Assembly (NCBI GenBank): GCA_023414975.1
Contig: JAEZMI010000358.1
Location: 1-14,406 of the forward strand
Direction of reading: 5' to 3'
Length of the DNA: 14,406 bases
DNA from: Pseudomonadota bacterium
GTDB taxonomy: Bacteria; Pseudomonadota; Alphaproteobacteria; Rhizobiales; Xanthobacteraceae
In this document: one piece after another, positions 6,489 through 12,692 of the stretch
Numbering within the stretch: the stretch's first letter is position 1
How the letters are laid out: each line of letters opens with the position of its first letter
Made by a program: the position numbers and the translations under genes
The notes under the pieces: generated by a model
What the model saw: the letters and a program-made list of their open reading frames with translations, nothing else
Database searches by the model: none
What the model was told of the DNA's origin: nothing

Positions 6489-8159
6489 ATGCCCGCCCCT
6501 TCCGCCGTCAGTGCCGATTCCGCCGCCGCCTCCACCTCCAGCGGGGCGCTCGCCGGTCGCGACTTCGATGCCGTCATCATCGGCGCCGGGCATAACGGGC
6601 TCGTCTGCGCGAATTATCTAGCCCGCGCTGGGCTTCGCGTGGCGGTGCTGGAGCGCCGCGACGTCGTGGGCGGCGCCGCCGTCACCGAGGAGTTCTCGCC
6701 CGGCTTCCGCGCCTCGATGTTCTCCTATCTGATGAGCCTGCTCCACCCGCGCATCATCCGCGACCTGCGCCTGCGCGAGCATGGGCTGGAGGTGCTCCCC
6801 TGCTCCGACATGGTCTCCCCCATCGGCGAGGACGACTACATCGCCTTTTCCGACGACGTGGCGAAGACCCAGGCTTCCTTCGCGCGCTTCTCCGCGTATG
6901 ACGCCGCGATCTACCCGGCCTTCAACGACTACCTCGTGGAGGCCACGCAGATCATCCGCCGACTCCTGTGGGAGACGCCCCTCGACCCGGCACGGCGCGA
7001 CTGGAAGACCTTCCGCCAGGGGGCCGCGCTGCTGTGGAAGTACCGCAAGGTCGGCCGGAAGATGTATCGCATCGTCGACATGCTCTCCATGTCGGCCTAC
7101 GACTTCCTGCGCGAATGGTTCGAGGATGATCGCGTGATGGCGGTGCTCGCCTATTACGCTTCCATCGGCACCTTCGCCGGCCCGAAATCGCCCGGCTCGG
7201 CCTATGTCATCATGCACCACGTCATGGGCGAGCATGAGGGCGCGGGCGGCTGGGGCTTCATCAAGGGCGGCAAGGGGGCGATTACCCAGGCTCTGGCCAG
7301 CGCCGCCCGGCAATCGGGCGTGCAGATTGTCACCGGCGCGCCGGTCGCCGAAATCCGCATCGCCAACAACCGGGCGACCGAGCTTGTCACCGCCGCCGGC
7401 GACATCTACCGGGCGCGGGCGATCATCTCCAACGCCGCCGCGCCGCATCTCTACCGCGATCTGGTGGGTGAGCAGCATCTGCCGGCCGAGGTGGTGCGCG
7501 AGATCCGCGGATACCGGACCTTCAGCACCGCGTTCAAGATGAACATCGCCTGCGAGCGCCCGCCGCAATACCGCATCCTCGACCGCGTCCGGCGGGAGGG
7601 CGCCATCGGCTCCTTCAGCTATCCCACTTATATGCACATCGCGCCCGACATCGATTATCTCGAGCGCGCTTATGACGACGCCAAGCACGGATGGTACTCC
7701 GCCGCGCCGTTCATCACCCCGGTGGTGCCGACGATGGTGGACGACACGCTGGCCCCGCCCGGCAAGCATGTGGTGAACCTGTTCGGCGGCCATGCGCCCC
7801 ATACGCTGAAGGGCGGCGACTGGGCGAGGGAGCGGACGAACTTCGAAAAGAACGTCTTCGACGTGATCGAGCGCTTCGCGCCGGGCTTCCGCAACGATGT
7901 GATCGACGCCCAGCTTCTGCTGCCGCCGGATATCGAGAGGATCGTCAATCTGCCTCAGGGGCACATCTTCCAGGGCGAGCTCTCGGCGGACCAGCTCTTC
8001 TTCCAGCGGCCGGTGTCGGGCTATGCCGATTACCGCACGCCGATCGGCGCGCTGTACATCTGCGGCTCCTCCATGCATCCGGGCGGCGGCGTCTCCGGCA
8101 TTCCCGGCCACAATGCGGCTCGCGAAATCCTGAAAGACATGGGGCGCAAGATCAGGTAG
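6489..8159 (+). CDS. FAD-dependent oxidoreductase, phytoene-desaturase/PYROXD2-like
   Basis: A 556-residue flavoprotein of the amine-oxidase/phytoene-desaturase superfamily, closest in pattern to the PYROXD2 group (NAD(P)/FAD-dependent oxidoreductases of unknown substrate). An Ala/Ser-rich 25-residue N-terminal extension precedes the Rossmann fold: FDAVIIGAGHNGLVCANYLA with GAGHNG at 32-37, then Glu55 in VAVLERR as the likely ribose ligand, and GG at 61-62. The C-terminal FAD-binding signature YICGSSMHPGGGVSGIPGHN is intact near the end. No membrane segment is obvious. The start is fixed by GGAGG 6 bases upstream. It follows the XRE-cupin gene by 30 bases, and a cysteine-cluster protein gene comes 62 bases later, so the three probably share control. 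No crtB or other carotenoid gene is nearby, so carotenoid synthesis is unlikely. The substrate is unknown. Confidence 0.9.
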   Translation: MPAPSAVSADSAAASTSSGALAGRDFDAVIIGAGHNGLVCANYLARAGLRVAVLERRDVVGGAAVTEEFSPGFRASMFSYLMSLLHPRIIRDLRLREHGLEVLPCSDMVSPIGEDDYIAFSDDVAKTQASFARFSAYDAAIYPAFNDYLVEATQIIRRLLWETPLDPARRDWKTFRQGAALLWKYRKVGRKMYRIVDMLSMSAYDFLREWFEDDRVMAVLAYYASIGTFAGPKSPGSAYVIMHHVMGEHEGAGGWGFIKGGKGAITQALASAARQSGVQIVTGAPVAEIRIANNRATELVTAAGDIYRARAIISNAAAPHLYRDLVGEQHLPAEVVREIRGYRTFSTAFKMNIACERPPQYRILDRVRREGAIGSFSYPTYMHIAPDIDYLERAYDDAKHGWYSAAPFITPVVPTMVDDTLAPPGKHVVNLFGGHAPHTLKGGDWARERTNFEKNVFDVIERFAPGFRNDVIDAQLLLPPDIERIVNLPQGHIFQGELSADQLFFQRPVSGYADYRTPIGALYICGSSMHPGGGVSGIPGHNAAREILKDMGRKIR

Positions 8160-8176
8160 CCACGCAGGCTCCAGCC

Positions 8177-8195
8177 GCGGACGCCGGCCGTCCGC
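8177..8195 (+). repeat. Hairpin between oxidoreductase and YcgN-like gene
   Basis: GCGGACG and CGTCCGC form a perfect 7-bp stem around a 5-base CCGGC loop in the 62-base gap. No T-run follows, so it is not a standard terminator. It could stabilise or process an operon transcript, or be chance in GC-rich DNA. Confidence 0.35.
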
Positions 8196-8221
8196 CACGC
8201 ATCGACAGCCCAGGACCCGCA

Positions 8222-8758
8222 ATGACCCCGGCCGACGAACCTTTCTGGCGCGCCAAGTCGCTCGAACAGATGGACGCGGCCGAGTGGGAGAGCCTGTGCG
8301 ACGGCTGCGGGCGCTGCTGCCTTGTCAAGCTGCAGGACGAGGACACCGACGCCATCGCCTATACCGATATCGGCTGCAAACTGCTGGACGACGACACTTG
8401 CCGCTGCCGGGACTACCCCAACCGTCAGGCGCAGGTGCCCGACTGTGTTCGCCTCACCCCGGAGACCGTGCGCGCGCTCGGCTGGCTGCCGCCCTCCTGC
8501 GCCTACCGCCTGATTGCCGAAGGGCGTGACCTTTATTGGTGGCACCACCTTCTCTCAGGCGACCCTGACACCGTGCACTGTGCCGGCGTCTCGGTGCGTG
8601 GCAAGGTGGCGGCGCTGGAAGATGATTTGCCGCTGGAGGATTTCGTCGAGCATATGGTACGCTGGCCGCTGCGCCTGCCGCGCGGAGCGGACAAGGGGCG
8701 GCGGCCGGCCGCCAGCGCCGGAGCGGGACGCGGGGCGGCCTCAGCGCAAAAGCGCTGA
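8222..8758 (+). CDS. YcgN/UPF0260 family cysteine-cluster protein
   Basis: A 178-residue protein of the YcgN (UPF0260, YkgJ-related) family. The signature is a cysteine cluster CDGCGRCC (Cys26, 29, 32, 33), with further conserved Cys at 52, 60, 62, 75, 93 and 120, in the usual arrangement for a putative metal or Fe-S site. The segments RCRDYPNRQAQVPDCV, WLPPSCAYRLIAEG and YWWHHLLSG are family hallmarks. The Lys/Arg/Ala-rich final 25 residues are a variable tail. No signal peptide or membrane segment is visible. The ATG at 8222 has AGGA about 8 bases upstream. It lies 62 bases after the FAD oxidoreductase on the same strand, which may reflect a shared operon, although YcgN genes are often found alone. 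The biochemical role is not established. Confidence 0.92.
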   Translation: MTPADEPFWRAKSLEQMDAAEWESLCDGCGRCCLVKLQDEDTDAIAYTDIGCKLLDDDTCRCRDYPNRQAQVPDCVRLTPETVRALGWLPPSCAYRLIAEGRDLYWWHHLLSGDPDTVHCAGVSVRGKVAALEDDLPLEDFVEHMVRWPLRLPRGADKGRRPAASAGAGRGAASAQKR

Positions 8759-8762
8759 ACCT

Positions 8763-8797
8763 CACCGGCGGCGCCGGTGGTAAGAAAGCATTACCAC
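8763..8797. repeat. Two interlocking hairpins in the ycgN-like/oxidase convergent gap
   Basis: CACCGGC-GGC-GCCGGTG (8763-8779) is a perfect 7-bp stem. GTGGTAA (8777-8783) and TTACCAC (8791-8797) form a second perfect 7-bp stem. The stems share GTG, so only one can form fully at a time. Placed 5 bases after the YcgN-like stop, the first could act as a weak terminator, but there is no T-run. The second contains the 17-bp motif repeated elsewhere in the window. Confidence 0.5.
8779..8795. repeat. 17-bp inverted-repeat motif, copy A
   Basis: GGTAA-N7-TTACC with spacer GAAAGCA. It is the best copy of a motif found four times in the window, always between genes; the other copies are at 10111, 12575 and 12669. 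Confidence 0.5.
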
Positions 8798-8838
8798 GGC
8801 TGATCCTGGTCTTTTCGTAAGCAGCCTGCCTGCGGGAA

Positions 8839-9972
8839 TCACAGCGCCAGAACGCTTCGATCCACCGTTTCGATGTCCTTGACGCCGGTAAGCGCCATGG
8901 AGACGTCGAGCTCCTTGCGCATGATCTCGATGGCCTGGGCGACGCCGGCCTGTCCGCCCGCCGCGAGGGACCAGAGGAAGGCCTTGCCCATCAGGCAGCC
9001 GCGGGCGCCGAGCGCGCGGGCCTTGAGGATGTCTTGCCCGGAGGTGACGCCGCCGTCGAACCAGATCTCGCTCCGGTCGCCCACCGCCTCGACCACCTTG
9101 GGCAGCGCCGAGATGGAGGAGACGGCGCCGTCGAGCTGGCGCCCGCCATGGTTGGAAACGACGATGGCGTCGGCGCCGGTGGCGGCGGCGATCCTCGCAT
9201 CCTCGACGTCCAGCACCCCCTTCAGGATGAGCTTGCCCGGCCAGATGGAGCGCACCCACTCCACATCCTTCCAGGAGAGCGAGGGGTCGAACTGGCCGGC
9301 GATCCATTGGGAAAGGGTGGTGAGGCTGTCCGCCTCCTGCCGCACGGCGAGATTGCCGAAGGAGTGGCGCTTGCCCATCAGAACGCTCATCGCCCAACGG
9401 GGCTTGGTGGCGATGTCGAGCGCGTTGGCCAAGGTGAGCTTGGGCGGCACGGCAAGGCCGTTCTTGATGTCCATGTGGCGCTGGCCCTGGATCTGGAGGT
9501 CCAGCGTCAGCACCAGCGCCGAGCATTTCGCCGCCTTGGCGCGCTCGATCAGCGATTCCGAGAACTTCCGGTCGCGCATGACGTAAAGCTGGAACCAGAA
9601 GGGCTGATCGACGGCAGCCGCCACGTCTTCGATCGAGCAGATGGACATGGTGGACAGGGTGAAGGGAATGCCCGCCGCATGGGCGGCACGGCAGCCGTGA
9701 ATCTCCCCGTCGCCGTGGAACAGCCCGGTGAGCCCGGTGGGGGCGATGGCGAGCGGCAGCGAGACCTTCTCGCCGATCATGGTCGTGGCGGTCGACCGCG
9801 CGGAGACGTCGATCATCACGCGCTGACGCAGGGGAATCGCGGCGAGGTCGGCCTTGTTGGCCCGCAGCGTCACCTCGTCATAGGAGCCGCGGTCCGCGTA
9901 GTGGAAGATGGCCCGCGGCACCTTGCGCCGGGCGATGGCGCGCAGGTCCTGGATCGTGGTGACGGTGGTCAT
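8839..9972 (-). CDS. FMN-dependent alpha-hydroxy acid oxidase/dehydrogenase
   Basis: A 377-residue enzyme of the FMN-dependent alpha-hydroxy acid dehydrogenase family, which includes L-lactate dehydrogenase LldD, glycolate oxidase and mandelate dehydrogenase. It oxidises a 2-hydroxy acid to the 2-oxo acid. Family residues are in place: Tyr25 (FHYADRG), APTG at 77-80, Tyr130 (FQLYVMRDR), Lys251 (LILKG), and the active-site block SNHGGRQLDG with His275 and Arg278, then Asp306 (FDGGVTSG). A TIM-barrel fold is expected; no membrane anchor is obvious. I chose the ATG at 9972 because the family N-terminus (MTTVTTIQDLRAIARRKVPR) starts there and AAGG lies about 7 bases upstream. A longer in-frame start at 10056 adds 28 unlike residues. 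It is divergent from a FadR-type GntR gene, the usual arrangement for lactate or glycolate genes, but the exact substrate cannot be read from the sequence. Confidence 0.92.
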   Translation of the reverse strand: MTTVTTIQDLRAIARRKVPRAIFHYADRGSYDEVTLRANKADLAAIPLRQRVMIDVSARSTATTMIGEKVSLPLAIAPTGLTGLFHGDGEIHGCRAAHAAGIPFTLSTMSICSIEDVAAAVDQPFWFQLYVMRDRKFSESLIERAKAAKCSALVLTLDLQIQGQRHMDIKNGLAVPPKLTLANALDIATKPRWAMSVLMGKRHSFGNLAVRQEADSLTTLSQWIAGQFDPSLSWKDVEWVRSIWPGKLILKGVLDVEDARIAAATGADAIVVSNHGGRQLDGAVSSISALPKVVEAVGDRSEIWFDGGVTSGQDILKARALGARGCLMGKAFLWSLAAGGQAGVAQAIEIMRKELDVSMALTGVKDIETVDRSVLAL

Positions 9973-10110
9973 GCTCCGGCCTTTCCGCGTGTCAGGAAGT
10001 CCGGAAGGCGCGCGGCCTTCCCTCAGTGTGTCGGTCACGGGTGATCCGCGGATCACCGGCGCGGTGACGGCGCGCGGCAGGGCGAAACGGTGCTCACCGG
10101 CGTGCAGAGT

Positions 10111-10127
10111 GGTAATATTTATTGACC
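10111..10127. repeat. 17-bp inverted-repeat motif, copy D
   Basis: GGTAA-N7-TGACC on the plus strand; on the minus strand it reads GGTCA-ATAAATA-TTACC. It matches the motif at 8779, 12575 and 12669 but lies in a divergent promoter region rather than at a convergence, so it may instead be part of a regulator site. Confidence 0.4.
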
Positions 10128-10139
10128 AAAAGTGTCAAT
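10121..10139. promoter_or_regulatory. Candidate GntR operator (ATTGAC-N7-GTCAAT)
   Basis: A perfect 6-bp inverted repeat with a 7-base centre lies between the divergent oxidase (start 9972) and gntR (start 10235) genes, in the only AT-rich part of that region. Its right arm contains, on the minus strand, TTGACA (plus positions 10132-10137), a consensus -35 facing the oxidase gene. TATTAC lies 15 bases further on as a weak -10. A bound regulator would therefore cover the oxidase promoter. The overlapping TGACC/GGTCA pair (10123-10145) makes the exact site uncertain. Confidence 0.5.
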
Positions 10140-10234
10140 CGGTCAGCCGCCTATTACCTTGTTGAACCCGCCCGCCGACTGGCGCATAGATCGCAGACCC
10201 CGCCAAAGACGTTCCGCCGCCTTCCGGATTGCCC

Positions 10235-10999
10235 ATGATCGAGCCCCTGCGCACGCGAAAGCTGGCCGAGACCATTGCCGAGCACATCGAGCGGATGATC
10301 CTCGAAGGCGTTTTGCGGCCGGGCGAGAAGCTGGCGAGCGAGCGCGATCTCGCCGAGCGGCTCGACGTCTCCCGCCCCTCGCTGCGCGACGCGTTGCAGA
10401 TGCTGGAGTCGCGCGGCCTGCTGGCCACCAGCCGCGACGGTACGCGGGTCGCCCAGTTCCTCGCGCCGCTGACCGAGCCGCTGGTCGCGCTGCTGCAATC
10501 GAGCGAGCAGGTGACGGGGGACTATTTCGAATACCGCGCGGCGGTCGAGGCGAAGGCGGTGGCGCTCGCGGCCGTCCGGGCGAGCGACCCCGAGCGCGCG
10601 GCGCTGGCGGCCTGCATCGAGGCGATGGAGGCGGCACATGTCGCCGAAGACGCGATGCAGGAAGCGGAGGCCGATATCGAGCTGCACCGCCTCGTCTATG
10701 AGGCCTCGCACAATCTCGTCATCCTGCATGTCATGCGGGCCTTTTCCGACATGCTGCGGCGGGACATTTTCTTCAACCGCGAGAAGCTCTTCGCCCAGCC
10801 GGATTTCCGCGTCGCGCTGCTCGCCCAGCACAAGGCGATCGCCGGGGCGATCATCGCCGGCGATTCTCAGGCGGCCGAGCGGGCGATCGTGGAGCACCTG
10901 GCCTATACGGGCGCGGCGGTAGAAGCCTTCCGCCGCGACGAGGCGCGTGCCGGCCTCGCCCTGCGCCGGCTCAACCGTTCGACGCTGCTGGCGGATTGA
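10235..10999 (+). CDS. GntR-family regulator, FadR subfamily (FCD domain)
   Basis: A 254-residue transcription regulator. The N-terminal winged helix-turn-helix (about residues 5-75) shows ILRPGE-like VLRPGEKLASERDLAERL, recognition helix VSRPSLRDALQMLESRG and wing SRDGTRV. The C-terminal all-helical FCD domain has the four expected metal or ligand positions: Asp147 and His151 in DIELHRLVYEAS, His199 in AQHKAIAGAI, and His221 in VEHLAY. This is the layout of LldR, PdhR and GlcC, which sense lactate, pyruvate or glycolate. With the divergent hydroxy-acid oxidase next to it, control of that gene by its substrate or product is likely (inference). The ATG at 10235 is preferred over a TTG two codons upstream; both have only a weak ribosome binding site. 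The 3' end overlaps the convergent transporter gene by 29 bases. Confidence 0.93.
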   Translation: MIEPLRTRKLAETIAEHIERMILEGVLRPGEKLASERDLAERLDVSRPSLRDALQMLESRGLLATSRDGTRVAQFLAPLTEPLVALLQSSEQVTGDYFEYRAAVEAKAVALAAVRASDPERAALAACIEAMEAAHVAEDAMQEAEADIELHRLVYEASHNLVILHVMRAFSDMLRRDIFFNREKLFAQPDFRVALLAQHKAIAGAIIAGDSQAAERAIVEHLAYTGAAVEAFRRDEARAGLALRRLNRSTLLAD

Positions 11000-11975
11000 C
11001 CGCAGGCGGAATCGCGGCGGCGGGCATCATGACAGGCGGATTTGCGTTGGGTGGTTTGACGGAGTGCGCCTCGGCCCGTTTCTTGGCCCGATTGCCAATC
11101 GGTTTGCCGCCCGGCAGGCGGATGAGGCCGAGCACCAGCGCGCAGCCGAGCCCTATGACGCCGGCGCCGGCGATCTGCGGCGCCGACAGCGGCTCTTTGA
11201 GGAACAGCGTGCCGCACAGCACCGCGACCGCCGTGACGGCGAATTCCACGCTGATCGCCCGCGTCGGGCCGAGGCTGTTGATGAGCCCGAAATACAGCAC
11301 ATAGGTCGCCGCGCTCATGACCACGCCGAGCATGACAAGAGCGGCAATGGCGGCCGGGCCGGGAATGCCGGGCACCGGAGCGACGGCGAGCAGCGGCAGG
11401 GTGATGAGGCCGCCGGAGATGAAGGCGCCGATGGTGACTTCAATGGTTCCCGCGCCCTTGAGCCGGCGCCCGGCATAGACGCTGCCGAAGGCGGCGCAGG
11501 AGGTGGACACAAGCGTCGCGGCGCAGCCGATGACAAAATCCGCCGTCACCGGCACGGCGGGGAAACCCACCAGCAGCACGATGCCGAGCGCGCCGAGACC
11601 GATGCCGGCGGCTGCCCCGGCGTTCAGCCGCTCCACGCCCCAGAGCCGGGCGATGAGCATGGAGAAGACCGGGATGGTCGCCACCAGAATGGCCGACATG
11701 GCGGTGCCGATGAGCGGCATGCCATAGGACAGGAAAACGAGCTGGCCGGCGACCGTGGTCGCCCCGACCACGACGAGCGGCTTGAGGCCGAAGGAGAAGT
11801 CGAGCCGCCGGCGCGACAGGCGGGCGAACGCCAGCAGGCTGAGGCCGGCGATGAAGGCGCGCAACGACACGGCTCCCGCCCAGCCGAACCCCGCCACCGC
11901 CTGCACCACGCACAGGAAGGAGAGGCCCCAGGCGAGGGCCAGGAACAGGTAGGCGGCGAGGTCTTTGGGCTTCAT
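10971..11975 (-). CDS. EamA-family (drug/metabolite) transporter
   Basis: A 334-residue inner-membrane protein with two EamA repeats (about residues 7-135 and 148-285) and about ten hydrophobic helices, the normal topology of the drug/metabolite transporter superfamily. Typical features include LALAWGLSF in the first helix and LFLKEPLSAPQIAGAGVIGLG in the ninth and tenth. The final 49 residues (286-334) are basic, then Pro/Ala-rich (NPPVMMPAAAIPPAVNPPA), and reach beyond the usual family end; this tail encodes the 29-base overlap with gntR. The ATG at 11975 is used because the first helix starts at about residue 6; a GTG- or ATG-type start at 12011 adds 12 unlike residues. Neither has a good Shine-Dalgarno. 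A minus-strand promoter at 12141-12168 gives a long leader. The substrate is unknown; amino acids or nucleobases are common for relatives. Confidence 0.9.
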   Translation of the reverse strand: MKPKDLAAYLFLALAWGLSFLCVVQAVAGFGWAGAVSLRAFIAGLSLLAFARLSRRRLDFSFGLKPLVVVGATTVAGQLVFLSYGMPLIGTAMSAILVATIPVFSMLIARLWGVERLNAGAAAGIGLGALGIVLLVGFPAVPVTADFVIGCAATLVSTSCAAFGSVYAGRRLKGAGTIEVTIGAFISGGLITLPLLAVAPVPGIPGPAAIAALVMLGVVMSAATYVLYFGLINSLGPTRAISVEFAVTAVAVLCGTLFLKEPLSAPQIAGAGVIGLGCALVLGLIRLPGGKPIGNRAKKRAEAHSVKPPNANPPVMMPAAAIPPAVNPPAASNG

Positions 11976-12134
11976 CACAAGGCGGGCCGTGGGCTCGAGG
12001 ACACAGCCCACCGGAACACGGCGCGCGGAGCCTTGCCGGGCCCTGCGCGCAGGAATGATCCAGATCTTTGATTCCGAAGCCTTTTCTGCCCTCGGTGCGG
12101 CGATGCCCTTGGGCCGGGCTTCGGCGGCCGGCTG
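11976..12134 (-). promoter_or_regulatory. Predicted long 5' leader of the EamA transporter gene
   Basis: If transcription starts about 7 bases after the minus-strand -10 at 12141-12146, the EamA mRNA has a leader of about 159 bases. It contains one 8-bp inverted repeat, CCGAAGCC/GGCTTCGG (plus positions 12074-12081 and 12117-12124), enclosing 35 bases, enough for a stable stem. I do not recognise a known riboswitch class. A plus-strand 30-codon ORF (12055-12147) lies across it and is probably spurious. Confidence 0.35.
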
Positions 12135-12140
12135 GTCGCC

Positions 12141-12168
12141 AAGCTAATTCTCCACAACCATCTGTCAA
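12141..12168 (-). promoter_or_regulatory. Minus-strand promoter TTGACA-N16-TAGCTT
   Basis: On the minus strand, TTGACA (plus 12163-12168) is followed 16 bases later by TAGCTT (plus 12141-12146). The same two hexamers form the promoter at 14204-14232. It faces the EamA gene (start 11975) and sits just upstream of the divergent DUF6481 gene. A perfect -35 and matched -10 make a housekeeping sigma-factor promoter likely. Confidence 0.6.
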
Positions 12169-12198
12169 TCTGGCCGATCTGCGGGTAAAGAGGCGCGC

Positions 12199-12546
12199 AT
12201 GAAAACCATCGACTCTTTCCGCGACCGCCAACAGAACTCGGCTGCGGCCAAAGCCCGCCTTTTGGAACAGCTTGCTAAGCGCCCCGCCGCCGATGATCCG
12301 GCGGTGCTGGCGCGCGCCGCCGAGCGCAAGGCGCGGGCCGAGGCCCGCGTCGCCGCCGCCGAGGCCAAGCGCCTCGCCAAGGAAGCCCGCATCGCCGAAG
12401 AGGCCGCCGCGCGCGAAGCCGCCGCCGCCGCCGAGATCGCCACGCGCAGTGCCGCTCTGGAAGAGGCGAAGGCCGCCGTTGCCGCCGCCAAGGCCAAGCG
12501 CGACGAGCGCTACGCCGCCCGCAAGGCGCGCGTGGGCAAGCGCTAA
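12199..12546 (+). CDS. DUF6481-like small charged coiled-coil protein
   Basis: A 115-residue protein made almost entirely of Ala, Glu, Lys and Arg, predicted to be one long helix or coiled coil (about residues 14-110). The N-terminus MKTIDSFRDRQQNSAAAKARLLEQLAKRP, the DDPAVLARAAERKAR segment and the end RDERYAARKARVGKR resemble DUF6481, a family of small alphaproteobacterial proteins without known function. No signal peptide, membrane segment or cysteine is present. The start is well supported: AAAGAGG lies 5 bases before the ATG. The high alanine and charge content means similarity searches can mislead, so the family assignment is moderate while the gene itself is good. It is followed by a 146-base convergent gap carrying two copies of the 17-bp motif. 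Nothing indicates a partner. Confidence 0.78.
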   Translation: MKTIDSFRDRQQNSAAAKARLLEQLAKRPAADDPAVLARAAERKARAEARVAAAEAKRLAKEARIAEEAAAREAAAAAEIATRSAALEEAKAAVAAAKAKRDERYAARKARVGKR

Positions 12547-12574
12547 GCGCAATCTCGCGCCAGGCCAATTCTGC

Positions 12575-12591
12575 GGTAAGAAAATTTTACA
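12575..12591. repeat. 17-bp inverted-repeat motif, copy B
   Basis: GGTAAGAAAATTTTACA, 29 bases after the DUF6481 stop. The core GTAA-N7-TTAC is a perfect inverted repeat and shares GGTAAGAAA with copy A. Confidence 0.5.
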
Positions 12592-12668
12592 GCCGCCGGC
12601 GATGGGGGCGGCGACGACGCGCGCTTGCGGAAGGCGGCTTCTTCAGGCGCGACCCGAGGGGCGGTCCT

Positions 12669-12685
12669 GGTCAGAAAACCTTACC
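12669..12685. repeat. 17-bp inverted-repeat motif, copy C
   Basis: GGTCAGAAAACCTTACC, 7 bases beyond the end of dcd and 94 bases from copy B, in the same orientation. The flanks extend it to an imperfect CTGGTCAG/CTTACCTG repeat. Confidence 0.5.
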
Positions 12686-12692
12686 TGCCCCG

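Noticed and set aside
5703..6593. Minus-strand open frame of 296 codons over the XRE-cupin gene
   Set aside because: Gly/Arg-rich shadow with no recognisable domain, while the opposite strand encodes HTH and cupin motifs.
6489..8159. Carotenoid phytoene desaturase (crtI)
   Set aside because: Superfamily match only; no crtB or other carotenoid gene nearby, and the sequence pattern fits the PYROXD2 group better.
6618..8222. 534-codon minus-strand open frame opposite the FAD oxidoreductase
   Set aside because: The plus-strand product has clear Rossmann and C-terminal FAD motifs and a GGAGG site; the antisense product shows none.
11976..12134. Guanidine (ykkC) riboswitch upstream of the EamA transporter
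   Set aside because: The conserved guanidine-I sequence blocks are not present on either strand.
12055..12147. 30-codon plus-strand ORF (MIQIFDSEAFSALGAAMPLG...)
   Set aside because: Ribosome binding site too close to the start, and its end overlaps the -10 of a convincing minus-strand promoter; probably chance.
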